A stretch of DNA of 64,000 nucleotides from Sciurus carolinensis (Eukaryota > Chordata > Mammalia > Rodentia > Sciuridae), in NCBI RefSeq assembly GCF_902686445.1, contig NW_025920106.1, forward strand, positions 1 through 64,000, in the 5' to 3' direction. Positions 33,601-44,804 of this stretch are shown here, piece by piece. The position numbers and the translations under genes are program-made. The notes beneath the pieces are model-generated. The model did not search any database. It was not told the origin of the DNA and worked only from the letters and a program-made list of their open reading frames with translations. How positions within the stretch are numbered: position 1 is the stretch's first letter; each line of letters starts with the position of its first letter.

Positions 33601-34830
33601 TATAGTAGACTTTAAATACAAAAGAGAAGTTCTTTAATTATAAACATAAAACCTTGATTTTGTACTGTGTATGATAACTTGACAAGTGTGATTTAAGCAA
33701 TAATCTGCACAATTTGACTAAATTTAATATTAAAAGCTTTGTTGTAATTAAAGAAATTGAAGGTGAATAAATGTCTCTAGTGGTTTTACCATAGAGAAAA
33801 ACAAAACAAAACACAGAATAATTTTATATAATTGCATGTAGTTTGAATTAATGAAGTTGTTTGATATATTCTAGTCTAAAAATGTGAATCAACACATATA
33901 TTTAAAATGAGTGATTCATTGTACTAATAAAATCAGCCCTTAATTATTATGCACAGGAAGTCCTTGAAATTTGGTCAATCTGATAAGCACAAATGTTTAA
34001 CACATAAAAATTCATTTGGCTGAAATATAATAAAATTTCATTGAATTATAATCATAGTTTATGTTATCAGTAAGATATAAATACTTGCCACTTTTATATT
34101 TATACTTTTGTGAATAAGATTCTTAATTTTTTATTGTTTTTATTATTTATTAAATATTTTTTCATGAGAAATAAAGTAATAAAAGTAAGATAATTACTAT
34201 ATATAAATGTATATAACTGATTTTCCTGATGAATCCTTTAAATTATCCTTTAGCACATTTATGTCAACCAGAAAACCACAGTTTAATGTAATTATGACAT
34301 AACACCCTTAAATGTACCAAAGTGAAACTAAGTAAAATCTAGTATGAGATGATTAGTTTCCCAAAATAAGTAAATAGTGCAATTTATAATACATACCAAG
34401 TAGAGTGTAGATGTGTAATTATACCAGTTTTACAAAAATACACTGATACTGTCTGTATAAACCAGGATACCACAGATGATCATCATACAAACAAATGTAA
34501 AAAATACTTACTTGTGTTTTATTATACAATATATATGTTATGTATGTACACATATACACTGGTATTTTAGATTATTTAAGCAGTATATATAACTGTATAT
34601 AAAATTTATGAAAATGTGTATGTGTACATATTTATATGTTTATCTGTTTAATGAGTACTTTTTAAACTGTTAGGTAAATACTAAATGGAAGAAAAAAGCA
34701 CTGGTCCAATTCAAATAATAAGAATTTCTTTTAAGTAGTTGCTTTTGTACAGTTCTCTATAGAATTGACTGAGTTGAGCAGTTTCTTCAACTTGCCCTTT
34801 CACAAAAGCAAATATCTTTTTTTCTTTCTT
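30601..34830. other. Left-arm AT-rich intergenic DNA
   Basis: No gene recognised. Small ORFs (for example 32627-32977 and 32084-32317) are mirrored in the right arm with substitutions and length changes and have no domain. Length changes between arms argue that they are not coding. Confidence 0.55.
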
Positions 34831-34839
34831 TTTGAAGTT

Positions 34840-37374
34840 TCTAGGCAAATTTCATTGGTAGAAAGAACTCTCTCCATAGACACCTAGTGTAGTTGTGCCA
34901 GGCTAGCTCTGAAGTTGGTAAGGATGTGGAGTCATGATCGCCAGACTTGGGGAGTTGGGTGTAAGCAGGTCTGTGGTGAGCAGCCTGCAAACTCAATAAT
35001 TGTGGGAACAGCCATACATTTTATAGGCTTCTAGCCCAATCACAATGTGTCATGAGGGATCAAAACACAAAGTTCCTATATGAGTTCCCTTGGTAACACT
35101 GAGTCAACTTGGTGCAGTTTTATACTTTCCCAGGTAGGAAAATCAGAATGCTCCTCCCTGCAAGTTTTCCTTACACACTTGGGACATTCACTGCTGCCAG
35201 CCAAGAACTAGGATTTCTCCCAATATTTCCCTCATTTTTATTAATTTGGGCAAGGAATTCCTTCAGGAGGACTTGATTGACCTGAACCCTTGTGATTCTT
35301 TTGTTGAAAGTGGACCACAAACATTTTATAACTGCAAGTATTAGAAGAAAGAGTATGCAGGGTAATCCTAACATTATAGTAGGATTTAGCATATTAAGCA
35401 TGTTCTATTTAAAGGTAATAACATAAGACTTCTCCTGGAAGGGAGAAGGGGGCCATGACTGATGTTCTAAAGTGCCAAGAAGTGAGCACACCCTACATCC
35501 TTTATAGGTTAAGGTCTCTTTTGTCCTCCAGTTCTTTCCCCCTTGTCTCCTATTCCTGTCTATGTGACTAAGCCTGGTTGTGCAGGAAGATCCATAAAGT
35601 GAGAAGCAAATGGGCAGGGGAAGGGAAAAGTGATTCAGTCAGGTAAGTCTGGTAATCAATGGACTCTGCAGATACTTGACATTCCATTCTCCCAGGGACA
35701 GTCTCCAACTTCCAGAGGTAGAGGGTTTCTTGCCCTCCATTTCCTCCATTTGACTTGATCCCCTATTTCTACACTAACTGCCTGTCCACAATTCTGGCCT
35801 CATTTTCCCCTTTTGCTTTAGAAACTCTTTACTGCTGTAAGGAAAGGGAGTAATGACTGCTCTGGCTCCTTTGAGCTGGAAGGCGGCAACATGGGGCAAG
35901 CAGTTTGGAGTTCCCTTTTAGAAACTGGGTCAACAGAGGGGTCCATGGTACAAGGCTGTTTGGGGAAGAGCAGGTTGCAAAGTCATCTGGCAGTAGTTGC
36001 TTCTATGAAAGAGAAACAAAAGACATGAGTATTGAAATGAGATTAATATAAAATAAATGTTGCAGCATTTGGAACATGTCATGAAGATGACAGAAGTCAA
36101 TAATCCCTCACTAGGAGGTGGAAGAACTGAGAAATTGTTCCCATAACAAGGCCTAACAAACACTGGAGAGAACAAGATCTTTATGTGGCCTTGTTATCAT
36201 TGTTAATATTGTCCAAGTTATCAGGAATGTAAATACCACATTTAACTCTTAATGTCATTGATGTCCCCAGAAAATATAACTAAACTACTTGTGTCATCGG
36301 ATTTTGTAAAACATCCTTTTATTGGTATAACCTGTGTTTAGTAGAGAGCTCTTTATTTCAGTCACTTATGGCTAGATAATCAAACTAGCAAACATAAATT
36401 AAGGCTACCTGTATAGCTTAGGAAGGTCTATAGGCCTTAAGCTGATGAAAAAAATTCTGACTCTGGAAGTTTCTCTTGATAGTTATCAGGCACATTTGCC
36501 TAAGAATCTCTTTTTTGTAACTTTTAAACTTTACTAATTTTAGTGGACTAACACAAGTGTATTTTATAAGTTACATTTAACTATTGTTTCTTTTAAATGC
36601 CCAAGAATGTTTTGGTTTTAACTGGTTTTCTAGATGTACATGATAAAGCTGATCAAATTGACTTGTTCCTGTATTGTTAAGAGTCAACTGAGCTCACACA
36701 GGGGTTACTTGTGGGGAACTTGAGAGCAGCTTCTTAGGTCCATTAGTGCCATTTGCTAGTTAGGGTCTCCTTGATGAGACGGCTTCCCTTGGAAGCATCA
36801 GAGATGTCTCCCTTTTCCAATGAGCCTAGTCTGCAGCAAGTGCACTGATTGGCTTTCCATCCTCCAGTGGTCTCATCAGTTTCTTTGATTGGAAGGTCGT
36901 GTAACCCAGAGTTGCAAAGCCCCACGGAGAAGTCCTCTTGTTCCCTGGATTCAGGCTGACTTTGAGGGCAAGAGCCAAATATTGGTTTTTCATGGCCTCC
37001 GTATTTAATGTTAATCTCTACGTTTGATCTTAAACATCAAGGAAGCCAGTCTAACCAGTCATAAAGTAAGAGTAGTGGGCTTTAACATCAGTGTCTATAA
37101 CTTTACACTTATTTATCCTTTTTTCTTAACTGGAGTCTGTATTAGTACTGGAATTTACCATTACATACTATCTGTTCTGTAGGTGATGGCTTATTATCAC
37201 AAGTTACCTAGGCTGTTGAAGCAGTACCTCTGCAAACATTAACCGGTAACAGTTTTACATTATAAAATCAGCAATAGTAAAAATAAATTCAGCTTGTATA
37301 ACAGCTGTCTTGAATTTTGGCTCTACAAATTAACCCCTTTTGAGATCACAGTAATTTCACAAGAACCGATCCTT
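34840..37374 (-). pseudogene. Decayed retroviral 3' region (env tail and LTR-like), left arm copy
   Basis: The minus-strand frame 35171-35401 encodes a hydrophobic segment ('LGLPCILFLLILAVIKCLW') followed by a polar, basic tail, which looks like the anchor and cytoplasmic tail of a retroviral TM protein. Downstream (lower coordinates) there is a purine-rich 'gcagggaggagca'-type tract (sense strand) and then a region with a 'cctataaaatg' TATA-like box (near 35020), as in an LTR. The class is not determined; the layout suggests a class I element. The other ORFs (35930-36175, 36743-36925) have no domain I recognise. The right-arm counterpart is 55135-57690. Confidence 0.4.
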
Positions 37375-37383
37375 TGACTATAA
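37375..37383 (-). other. L1-B target-site duplication at its 3' side (left arm)
   Basis: 'tgactataa' here is the reverse complement of ttatagtca, which flanks both ends of the right-arm L1-B copy. The partner on the 5' side of this left copy would lie in the N gap. Confidence 0.65.
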
Positions 37384-37609
37384 CTTTATTTTAAAAATAT
37401 TTTTAAAATTTTTACAGACACACTTTGATTCAACTTTTCATTTCTATGGTTGTACACAATGTATATTCACACCATTCATGTAATCATACATATATATAGG
37501 GTAATATTGTTTCATTCTACTGTTTTTTGATCCCCACCCTTCCCATCCCCTTTTCCTCTACACCTTCCAAAGTTTCTTCATTTACTCTTCCCCCTTTTAT
37601 CCCCCATTG

Positions 37610-37610
<1 letters not shown>

Positions 37611-37649
<39 letters not shown>
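37611..37649. repeat. (TA)n microsatellite, left arm only
   Basis: About 39 bp of uninterrupted TA in the L1-B 3'UTR. The right arm has only 'caatatataacaatg' at 54869-54883. It is a fast-evolving difference between the arms. Confidence 0.95.
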
Positions 37650-37651
<2 letters not shown>

Positions 37652-37672
37652 TGTAATTATCAGAGAAAACAT

Positions 37673-40250
37673 TCAGCCTCTGGGTTTTTGGGCTTGGCTT
37701 ATTTCACTTAGCATTATATTTTCCAACTTCATACATTTACCAGCAAATGCCATAATTTTATTGTTCTTCATGGCTGAGTAATATTCCATTGTGTATATAC
37801 ACCACAGTTTCTTTATCCATTCATCAATTGAAGGGCATCTAGGTTGGTTCCACATTCTGGCTATTGTGAATTGAGCTGCTATGAACATTGATGTGGCTGC
37901 ATCACTGTAGTATGCTGATTTTAAATCCTTTGGTATAAACCCAGGGATAGCTGGGTCAAATGGTGGGTCCACTCCAAGCTTTCTGAGGAATCTCCATACT
38001 GCATTCCAGAGTGGCTGTACCAATTTGCAACTCCAACAGCAATGTATGAATGTGCCTTTTCACCCACATTCATGCCAACACTCATTATTGCTTGTGTTCT
38101 TGATAATAGTCATTCTAATTGGACTTAGATGAATTCTTAGGGGGTTTAATTTGCATTTTTAATTACCAAGGATGCTGAGTACTTTTTAATATATTTGTTT
38201 TCACCTGCATATCTTCCTCTGTGAAGTGTATGCGCATTTTCTTAGACCATTTATTGATTGGGTTCTTTGTATTTTGGGTGTAAAATTTTTTAAGTTCTTT
38301 ATAAACTTTGGAGATTAGTGCTCTGTCTGAAGTATGTGTGGAAAACATTTTCTCCCACTCTGTAGGCTCTCTTTTCACATTGTTAATTGTTTTCTGTGTT
38401 GAGAAAAAAACATTTTAGTTTGAATCTATCCCATTTATTGATTTTTTATTGACTCCCACTGTGGGGGTCTTGTAAGGAAGTCTGGTCTTAAGCCAACATG
38501 ATGGAGATTTGGGCCTACTTTTTTTCTACTTGGTGAAGGGTCTCAGGTCTAATTCCTAGATCCTTGATCCATTTTGAATTGAGTTTTGTACAGTGTGAGA
38601 GACAGGGGTTTAGTTTCATTTTACTGCATATGAATTTCCAGTTTTCACTGCACCATTTCTTGAAGAAGCTATCTTTTCTCCATTGTAAGTTTTTGGCACC
38701 CTTTTCTAGTACAAGGTTACTGTCCTTATGTATGTCTGTGTGTCTTCTAACCTGTACCATTGGTCTATGTGTCTATTTTGGTGCCAATACCATGCCATTT
38801 TTGTTACTATTGCTCTATAGTAGAGATGAAGATCTGGTATAGTGATACCTCAAGCATCACTCTTCCTGCCCAGGATTGTTTGGCTATTCTGGGTCTTTTG
38901 TTCTTCCAGATGAATTTCATGATTGCATTTTCTGTTTCCATGAGAAATGTCATAGGAATTTTAATTGGAATTGCATTAAATCTGTTTAGTGCTTTTGGAA
39001 GTATGGCCATTTTGACAGTTTTAATTCTGCCTATCCAAGAACATGGTTGATCTTTCCATCTCTAAGGTCTTCCTCAATTTCTTTCTTCAATGTTTTGTAG
39101 TTTTCATTGTAGAGATCTTTTACTTCTTTGGTTAGATTGATTCCCAAATATTTTATTTTTTGAGGCTATTGTAAATGGAGTTGTTTTCCTCATTTCCCTT
39201 TCAGATGTTTCATCACTTGTGTATAAAAATGCTTTAGATTTATGCATGTTGATTTTATTTTGCTGATATTTTGCTGAATTCATTCATGAGGTTTACAAGT
39301 TTTCTGGAGGACTTTTTTGGATCCTCTAAATATAGAATCATGTCATCTGCAAATAGTGACAGCTTAAGTTCCTCTTTTCCTATTCATATCCCTTTAATTT
39401 CTTTAGTCTGTCTAATTGCTCTGGTTAGTATTTCAAGGACAATATTGAATAGAAGTGGTGAAAGAGGACATCCCTGTCTGGTTCCCATTTTTAAAGGAAA
39501 TGGTTTCAGGTTTTCTCCATTAAGAATAATGTTGGTCATGGGCTTAGCATAAATAGCCTTTACAATGTTCAGGTATGTTCCTACTATCCCTATTTTTTCT
39601 AGTGTTTTGAGCATGAAGGAGTGTTGTATTTTGTCAAACGCTTTTTCTGTGTCGATTGAAATAACCATATGATTCTTATCTCTAAGTCTATTGACATGAT
39701 GGATTATGTTTATTGATTTATGAATGTTGAACCAATCTTGCATTCCAGGAATGAAACCCACTTGATCGTGTTGCACAATTTTCTTAATATGTTTTTGGAT
39801 ACGGTTTGCCAATATTTTGTTAAGGATCTTTGCATCTATATTCATCAAGGATATTGGTCTAAAATTTTCTTTCCTTGATGTGTCTTTTCCTGGTTTGGGT
39901 ATGAGGGTGATATTAACTTCATAGAATGAGTTTGGTAGGGTACTCTCCTTTTCTATTTCCTGGAATACTTTGAGAAGTATTGGAATGAGTTCTTCTTTGA
40001 AGGTCTTGTAGAACTTGGCTGAGAATCCGTCTGGTCCTGGGCTTTTCTTGGATAGTAGATTTTTAATGGTTTCTTCTATTTCATTGCTTGATATTGATCT
40101 GTTTAAATCGTGTATGTTCTCCTGGTTCAGTTTGGGAGGAGCATATGTCTCTAGAAATTTGTCAATGTCTTTGGTAGTTTCTATTTTGTTGGAATACAGA
40201 TTTTCAAAGGAGCTTCTCATTATGTTCTGTATTACAGTGGTGTCTGTCAT
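37673..40250 (-). pseudogene. L1-B ORF2 (RT and C-terminal domain), left-arm copy, broken
   Basis: The RT fingers and palm are open for 288 codons (39384-40250): '[17 protein letters not shown]', '[19 protein letters not shown]', '[14 protein letters not shown]' (motif A Asp), '[13 protein letters not shown]' (motif B). An in-frame stop after 'TKEIKGI' precedes the FADD box, so RT is truncated. Later blocks (38807-39010, 38163-38378, 37673-38023) are in shifted frames. The same stop is present in the right arm, so it predates the duplication. Confidence 0.9.
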
Positions 40251-40385
40251 GATATTTCCTTTTGCAGCATGTATTTTAGTAATTTGAGTCTTCTCTCTCC
40301 TTCTCTTTGTTAGTGTGGCTAAGGATTTGTCTATTTTGTTTACTTTCTCAAAGAACCAACTTTTTGTTTTCTCAATTTTTTGAAT

Positions 40386-40481
40386 AGTTTCTTTTTTTCT
40401 TTTTTGCGGTGCTGGGGATGAAACCCAGGGCCTTGGGCTTGCAAGGCAAGCACTCTACTGACTGAGCTATCTCCCCAGCCC
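40386..40481 (-). repeat. ID SINE inside L1-B, left arm
   Basis: Reverse complement of an ID element: tRNA-like A box ('gatagctcagtcagtagagt' on the sense strand), B box ('gggtttcatcccc') and a short A-rich tail. It is flanked by about 10-bp duplications of 'aaaagaaact' type. It is present at the identical site in the right arm (52035-52120). Confidence 0.92.
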
Positions 40482-40710
40482 AGTTTCTTTTGTTTCAATT
40501 TCATTGATTTCAGCTCTGATTTTAATTATTTCCTGTCTTCTACTACTTTTGCTGTTATTCTGTTCTTCTTTTTCTAGGGCTTTGAGCTGTAATGCTAGGT
40601 CATTTAGTTGTTGACTTTTCATTCTTTTCTGGAATGCGTTCCATGAAATGAATTTTCCTCTTAGTACCGCTTTCATAGTGTCCCAGAGATTTTGATATGT
40701 TGTATCATCA

Positions 40711-41210
40711 NNNNNNNNNNNNNNNNNNNNNNNNNNNNNNNNNNNNNNNNNNNNNNNNNNNNNNNNNNNNNNNNNNNNNNNNNNNNNNNNNNNNNNNNNN
40801 NNNNNNNNNNNNNNNNNNNNNNNNNNNNNNNNNNNNNNNNNNNNNNNNNNNNNNNNNNNNNNNNNNNNNNNNNNNNNNNNNNNNNNNNNNNNNNNNNNNN
40901 NNNNNNNNNNNNNNNNNNNNNNNNNNNNNNNNNNNNNNNNNNNNNNNNNNNNNNNNNNNNNNNNNNNNNNNNNNNNNNNNNNNNNNNNNNNNNNNNNNNN
41001 NNNNNNNNNNNNNNNNNNNNNNNNNNNNNNNNNNNNNNNNNNNNNNNNNNNNNNNNNNNNNNNNNNNNNNNNNNNNNNNNNNNNNNNNNNNNNNNNNNNN
41101 NNNNNNNNNNNNNNNNNNNNNNNNNNNNNNNNNNNNNNNNNNNNNNNNNNNNNNNNNNNNNNNNNNNNNNNNNNNNNNNNNNNNNNNNNNNNNNNNNNNN
41201 NNNNNNNNNN
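40711..41210. other. Assembly gap, exactly 500 N
   Basis: A run of 500 N is a placeholder length typical of scaffolding software, so the true distance and the relative orientation of the flanking contigs are not established by the sequence. The ORFs that cross it are meaningless. Confidence 0.99.
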
Positions 41211-41949
41211 GCTGATGGTCCTGTGAGGATGAGCACAGGACCATTCCACCCCTTTTCTTCCCTGTTCATCCTGTTTGTCCTAATCACGGCTGGCTCATAT
41301 TATACGCACCCCCTTCCAGTGGCTCTACTTTCACTTTTGGTTCTCCCGGAATTCACATAAGGAATTGACCATCCCAAATTTGGAAACACATATTTCTCTG
41401 TGGAGATTTTTACTGGAGACACCGTGAGGACATACAGTCATAACATAATGACTCATGGAAGTTCCCGCTAATCAGGAGACATATTGGATCCTAAACACTT
41501 CTCTGTATGTCAGAAGATAGGCTCCCTTAGTTCTCCCATGGGTCCCCTATCTTAGGCTTAGGGATACTCATTGCAGGTTACTTTACAGTCCTTCTTTTTG
41601 TTTTGAGAGATTTGTTTACTCCAATCTCCCCCTAAGCAGAGAGCTCCACAGCTAGCTGATTTAAAGTCACTTCTCTTGCAGTGTGAGCTTAAAGTGAAAC
41701 CAAGAGACAAGAAAATAAACTTTCAGGCCTCTGCTTCAAGCACTGTAACTTCTAAAGAGGAGGAAACTGATGCCAATAATAACAGAGGCCTCCCACTGAG
41801 TAAAAAGGCTTCCCACCATCTGCCCCCCCATACACTTGGAATGAATTGCCTTCTCTGCTCCCTCTGGAGTTCCCTCTGTGAAGCACGGAGTTTTAAAAGG
41901 GTCTTATTTTCTCCCAATAATCCATTTGCAGCATAAAATGTAGATCTAA
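41211..41949. other. Start of the right-hand contig, unassigned
   Basis: I could not assign this stretch. It contains 'aaaataaactttc' (AATAAA-like) near 41713 and a short frame 41676-41936 without a recognisable domain. By position it may be the 5' part (LTR, leader or gag) of ERV3, but I see no direct match to ERV1 or ERV2 here. Confidence 0.35.
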
Positions 41950-43720
41950 AAATTTTACTCTCTCAGACTATAGAAAAAAGTGAAACAAAATCTGTAGTTC
42001 CCCCCCCAACCTGGAAAAAAACGGTGAAGAAAAGGCAGCACAGATAGCAAAAGAGATGCTTCTCCAGCTACTCCTCTTTGTTCTCTGCAAGTAACGGGAG
42101 AACAGGCCATTCCTAAGCAATCAATTTTGAGAGAGAATCCTGTCTGGTCCCATTCCTCATGCCCCCCCACCCTATCCCAAATAAAAGAGTAAACCAACAG
42201 CTCCACCTACTGGAAAAGAAAAATCCCCATGGGAGGTGGCTGGTGTGGAGGAAATAACCCTACCTTTGGCATGTCGCAGTAAGGAGTATGATATAGCAGC
42301 ACCATTTCTCAAGAATAGTGGGAGATAATGTTTCATAGTTTTCTGCATCCAAACCTGACCTGATTCCCAACCAGGAAAAAGGGATAAAAAGCCCTAGATG
42401 ATTTCCCCCACCTGACCTTGCTGAAGCCTGCAGCAGGCTCAGTGGTGGACCAACCTGAGAGTGAAGAAAAAAATGTCAATTTTAATCTTCTCCTGGGCTG
42501 CTACAAAAACTCACTGTCTCCCTCCCTCTCACCCCTTCTCTCTGCCTTCCTCTTTCTCACTCTCTCATGCTATAATTAATGATCATTATCATTTTTCTTC
42601 TAGGATTCTTGTTTTGTTTTTCTTAAATGCTATTTCAAGCTCACAATTTTGATTCTACATATGTAGGTTAATGATTTGTTGATCAGTTCTACTTTTTATC
42701 CAACTCTAGAGTTACTTTTGAACATCTTTTACATTTCAATGGAGATAAATGTTACAAGGCCTTTGCTTTTGTGTTATGTGTATATCATGTTTTCTGATGT
42801 CATATTGTCTGTCTATGTGCATGTATATATCATGTACATGATATTTAAATTAAGCATGCATGAAATTAAAATTTAAAAAATGGATCCAAATAGTTTTAAT
42901 TCACATGATTTAAAAGGTTCAATTTAAATTGGTTAAAATATTAAAAGTAAAACGTCTTTGAAAATAACAAGTCTCTCTCTAGGTGGTCAAACTAATGAAA
43001 TGTTGACATTTATAAATGTCTAATATCAATTGTTTCTAGGACTTTTCAACAGGAAAGAGTCAACACATACTGTTTAATGCACTGGTCTGATATCTTGGTT
43101 TTACAGTAAAGTAAATAAAGTAGACTTAACATATACAAGATTTCTCAAATGTGCTTGTTAGAGAGATCTGATTAATTTGCAAAGTCAAAATGCTAATTAT
43201 TAAATAACATTGAGCACTCTTAACACCTTACATTCCAGGGGGTAACATACTTAAATGTTATTGGTGTTTTTATAGATTAGTGAATAAAAAGGGTTTAAAA
43301 TTGATTTGTGTCATCACTAATAACAAGGTAACTAAGAGTTAAGTCCTATCAGGTACAATTCTATATACAAAGGGCTCAAAAATTTCAACTGTGTTTCAAT
43401 TAGAGTACTATAAACAACAAAGTGTTTCATATTGTTAAAATGGAGTGATTTAACTAAATTCAGAAATTGCATAAGAGTTGTTTTAGGATGCGAACAACCA
43501 AGGGTCAACAGATAGGAAAGAAAAAATAAAAGATTCTACATACAGAAATATATTTAGTGAAAAACAAAATGTTTCTGGGTAAGAAAATGCTTATGTGGTA
43601 AACATGAGTGTCTAAGTAAGTGCTAAGACAGTCTGTGTGTAAGTAAAGGGCAGATTTCAACATGTTTGCATGTAACTAAGTTGGTTATATATATGTGAGT
43701 TTATCAGTTAAAGTTAGTTA
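41950..43720 (+). mobile_element. ERV3 interior, 5' portion (plus strand), related to ERV1 and ERV2
   Basis: From about 42245 the homology to the reverse complement of ERV1 (14990 downwards) is clear: 'ggcatgtcgcagtaaggagt', 'gggagataatgtttcatag', 'ctgcatccaaacctgacctg'. From 42880 to 43460 it follows ERV2 closely, including the about 0.4 kb absent from ERV1. It has no ORF and is the same AT-rich block. The left boundary is uncertain and the LTR is not seen (it may be in the gap). The element is interrupted by L1-C at 43721-43730. Confidence 0.8.
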
Positions 43721-43730
43721 AGATTTTTCC
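43721..43730 (+). other. L1-C target-site duplication, 5' copy (AGATTTTTCC)
   Basis: A perfect 10-bp match to 50018-50027. ERV1 and ERV2 have the uninterrupted sequence (ttttcctaaggtgaaatac-type on the sense strand) at the homologous position, confirming insertion into ERV3. Confidence 0.92.
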
Positions 43731-44804
43731 TGGATCCAAGGTGGCAGACTAGAGGGTGACTGCATCTCCAGTCACTCCAGAACCCAGGATTCAAGAAGGG
43801 GAGGCATTGAGAGACTTGGACTAAAATAGAGCCAAGGGTGAGTCTCCCACACCAGGTGAAGCTCAGCCTGGGCAACAGGCCCAGATAGAGGTGGCTTATC
43901 AGAATAGGGCAGGGCAGCTAGAGTCTTCCTCAGGCAGCCCTGCGCACTTCAGCAGTGGGCTCCTCCCACATGGCCATCTTCTCCAGCTTCTCAGAACATG
44001 CACCCCAGTGAGAGCCTTTCTGAACAGAACCAGCACCAAGTCCCAGAGCCAGCGTGGGGAGCTCTGGCCTGCAAGTGGCTTCTGGGACCAGGACAGGGCA
44101 GCCAGGGACTTCCCCAAGAAGCCAGGCCCCCTCCAGTGGGAGGTGCCTTTCAAGGATTGCTTCTCAGAGCAGACCACCCAGTGAGAGCCTTTCTACACAG
44201 AGCCAGCCACAAGACCCTGAGACAACAGAGAGCTCTGACATGCAAGCAGCCTCTGGGATCAGGGCAGGGCAGCCAGAGATTTCTCCAGGTGGCCCTGTAC
44301 CCTACGGCCGCAGGCCATTTCCATGGGGCGAACCAAGATGACGAACTAGAGGGTGACTGCATCTCCAGTTGGTCCAGAACCCAGGATTCAAAAAGGGGAG
44401 GCATTGAGAGACTTGGACTAAAATAGAACCATGGGGTGAGTCTTCCCCACGGGGTGAAGCTCAGCCTGGGTGGCAGGCACACACAGCGGTGACTTATCAG
44501 AGAAGGGCAGGGCAGCTAGAGACATCCCATGTAACCCTGCACACTCCGCCAGTGGGCTCCTCCCACATGGCCAGCTTCTCGGAGCAGACCCCCAGTGAGA
44601 GCCTTTCTGCACAGAGCCAGCTCCAAGCCCAGGAACCAGTAGCAGTCTAGGGGCAGCTTTCTTTGGAAACATTGCATTATCAAGTTCCTCCAAGACTTCA
44701 GGTTACTGAAGGCTGGGAGATGATACACTGGAAATCTACAGGGACACTATAAGTCAATAGAGGAAATCTGCAATATCTCAGAGTCCCACTGACATCTGAC
44801 CAAT
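43731..44804 (+). promoter_or_regulatory. L1-C 5'UTR, two head-to-tail copies of the 5' end
   Basis: The element start ('ggatccaaggtggcagacta' at 43732) recurs as 'gaaccaagatgacgaactag' at about 44329, each followed by 'agggtgactgcatctccagt' and 'aggcattgagagacttggac'. The spacing is about 600 bp. Each unit also contains 'gtgagagcctttct' monomers (44008, 44182, 44596). These GC-rich tandem monomers are the likely internal promoter. Confidence 0.82.

Larger units (their letters stand above)
23890..40710 (+). repeat. Left arm of a large inverted repeat (continues to the left of 23890)
   Basis: Position x here pairs with 87890-x on the opposite strand for 23890-25953, and with about 92516 to 92530 minus x after the ERV2 insertion. 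Matched landmarks are 24115-24336 with 63554-63775, 32627-32977 with 59548-, 35171-35401 with 57124-57354, and 39384-40250 with 52266-53132. Protein-level differences in the last pair are five in 288 codons. Differences include ERV2 (left only), a (TA)n tract (left only) and small indels. The arm starts left of its first detectable base here because the window ends at its partner. Its inner end is hidden by the N gap. Confidence 0.93.
37384..40710 (-). mobile_element. L1-B, left-arm copy (5' part lost in the gap)
   Basis: Reverse complement of 51806-55125. It includes the 3'UTR (37384-37672), the C-terminal region of ORF2 (37673-38378), the thumb (38807-39010), RT (39384-40250) and part of the region between endonuclease and RT. 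An ID SINE sits at 40386-40481. The 3'UTR lacks the telomere-like tract of L1-A and L1-C, so it is a different, somewhat older subfamily. The contig ends inside it at 40710. Confidence 0.92.

Noticed and set aside
40467..41360. Long ORFs of 170-260 codons on both strands
   Set aside because: They are created by reading through the 500-N gap.
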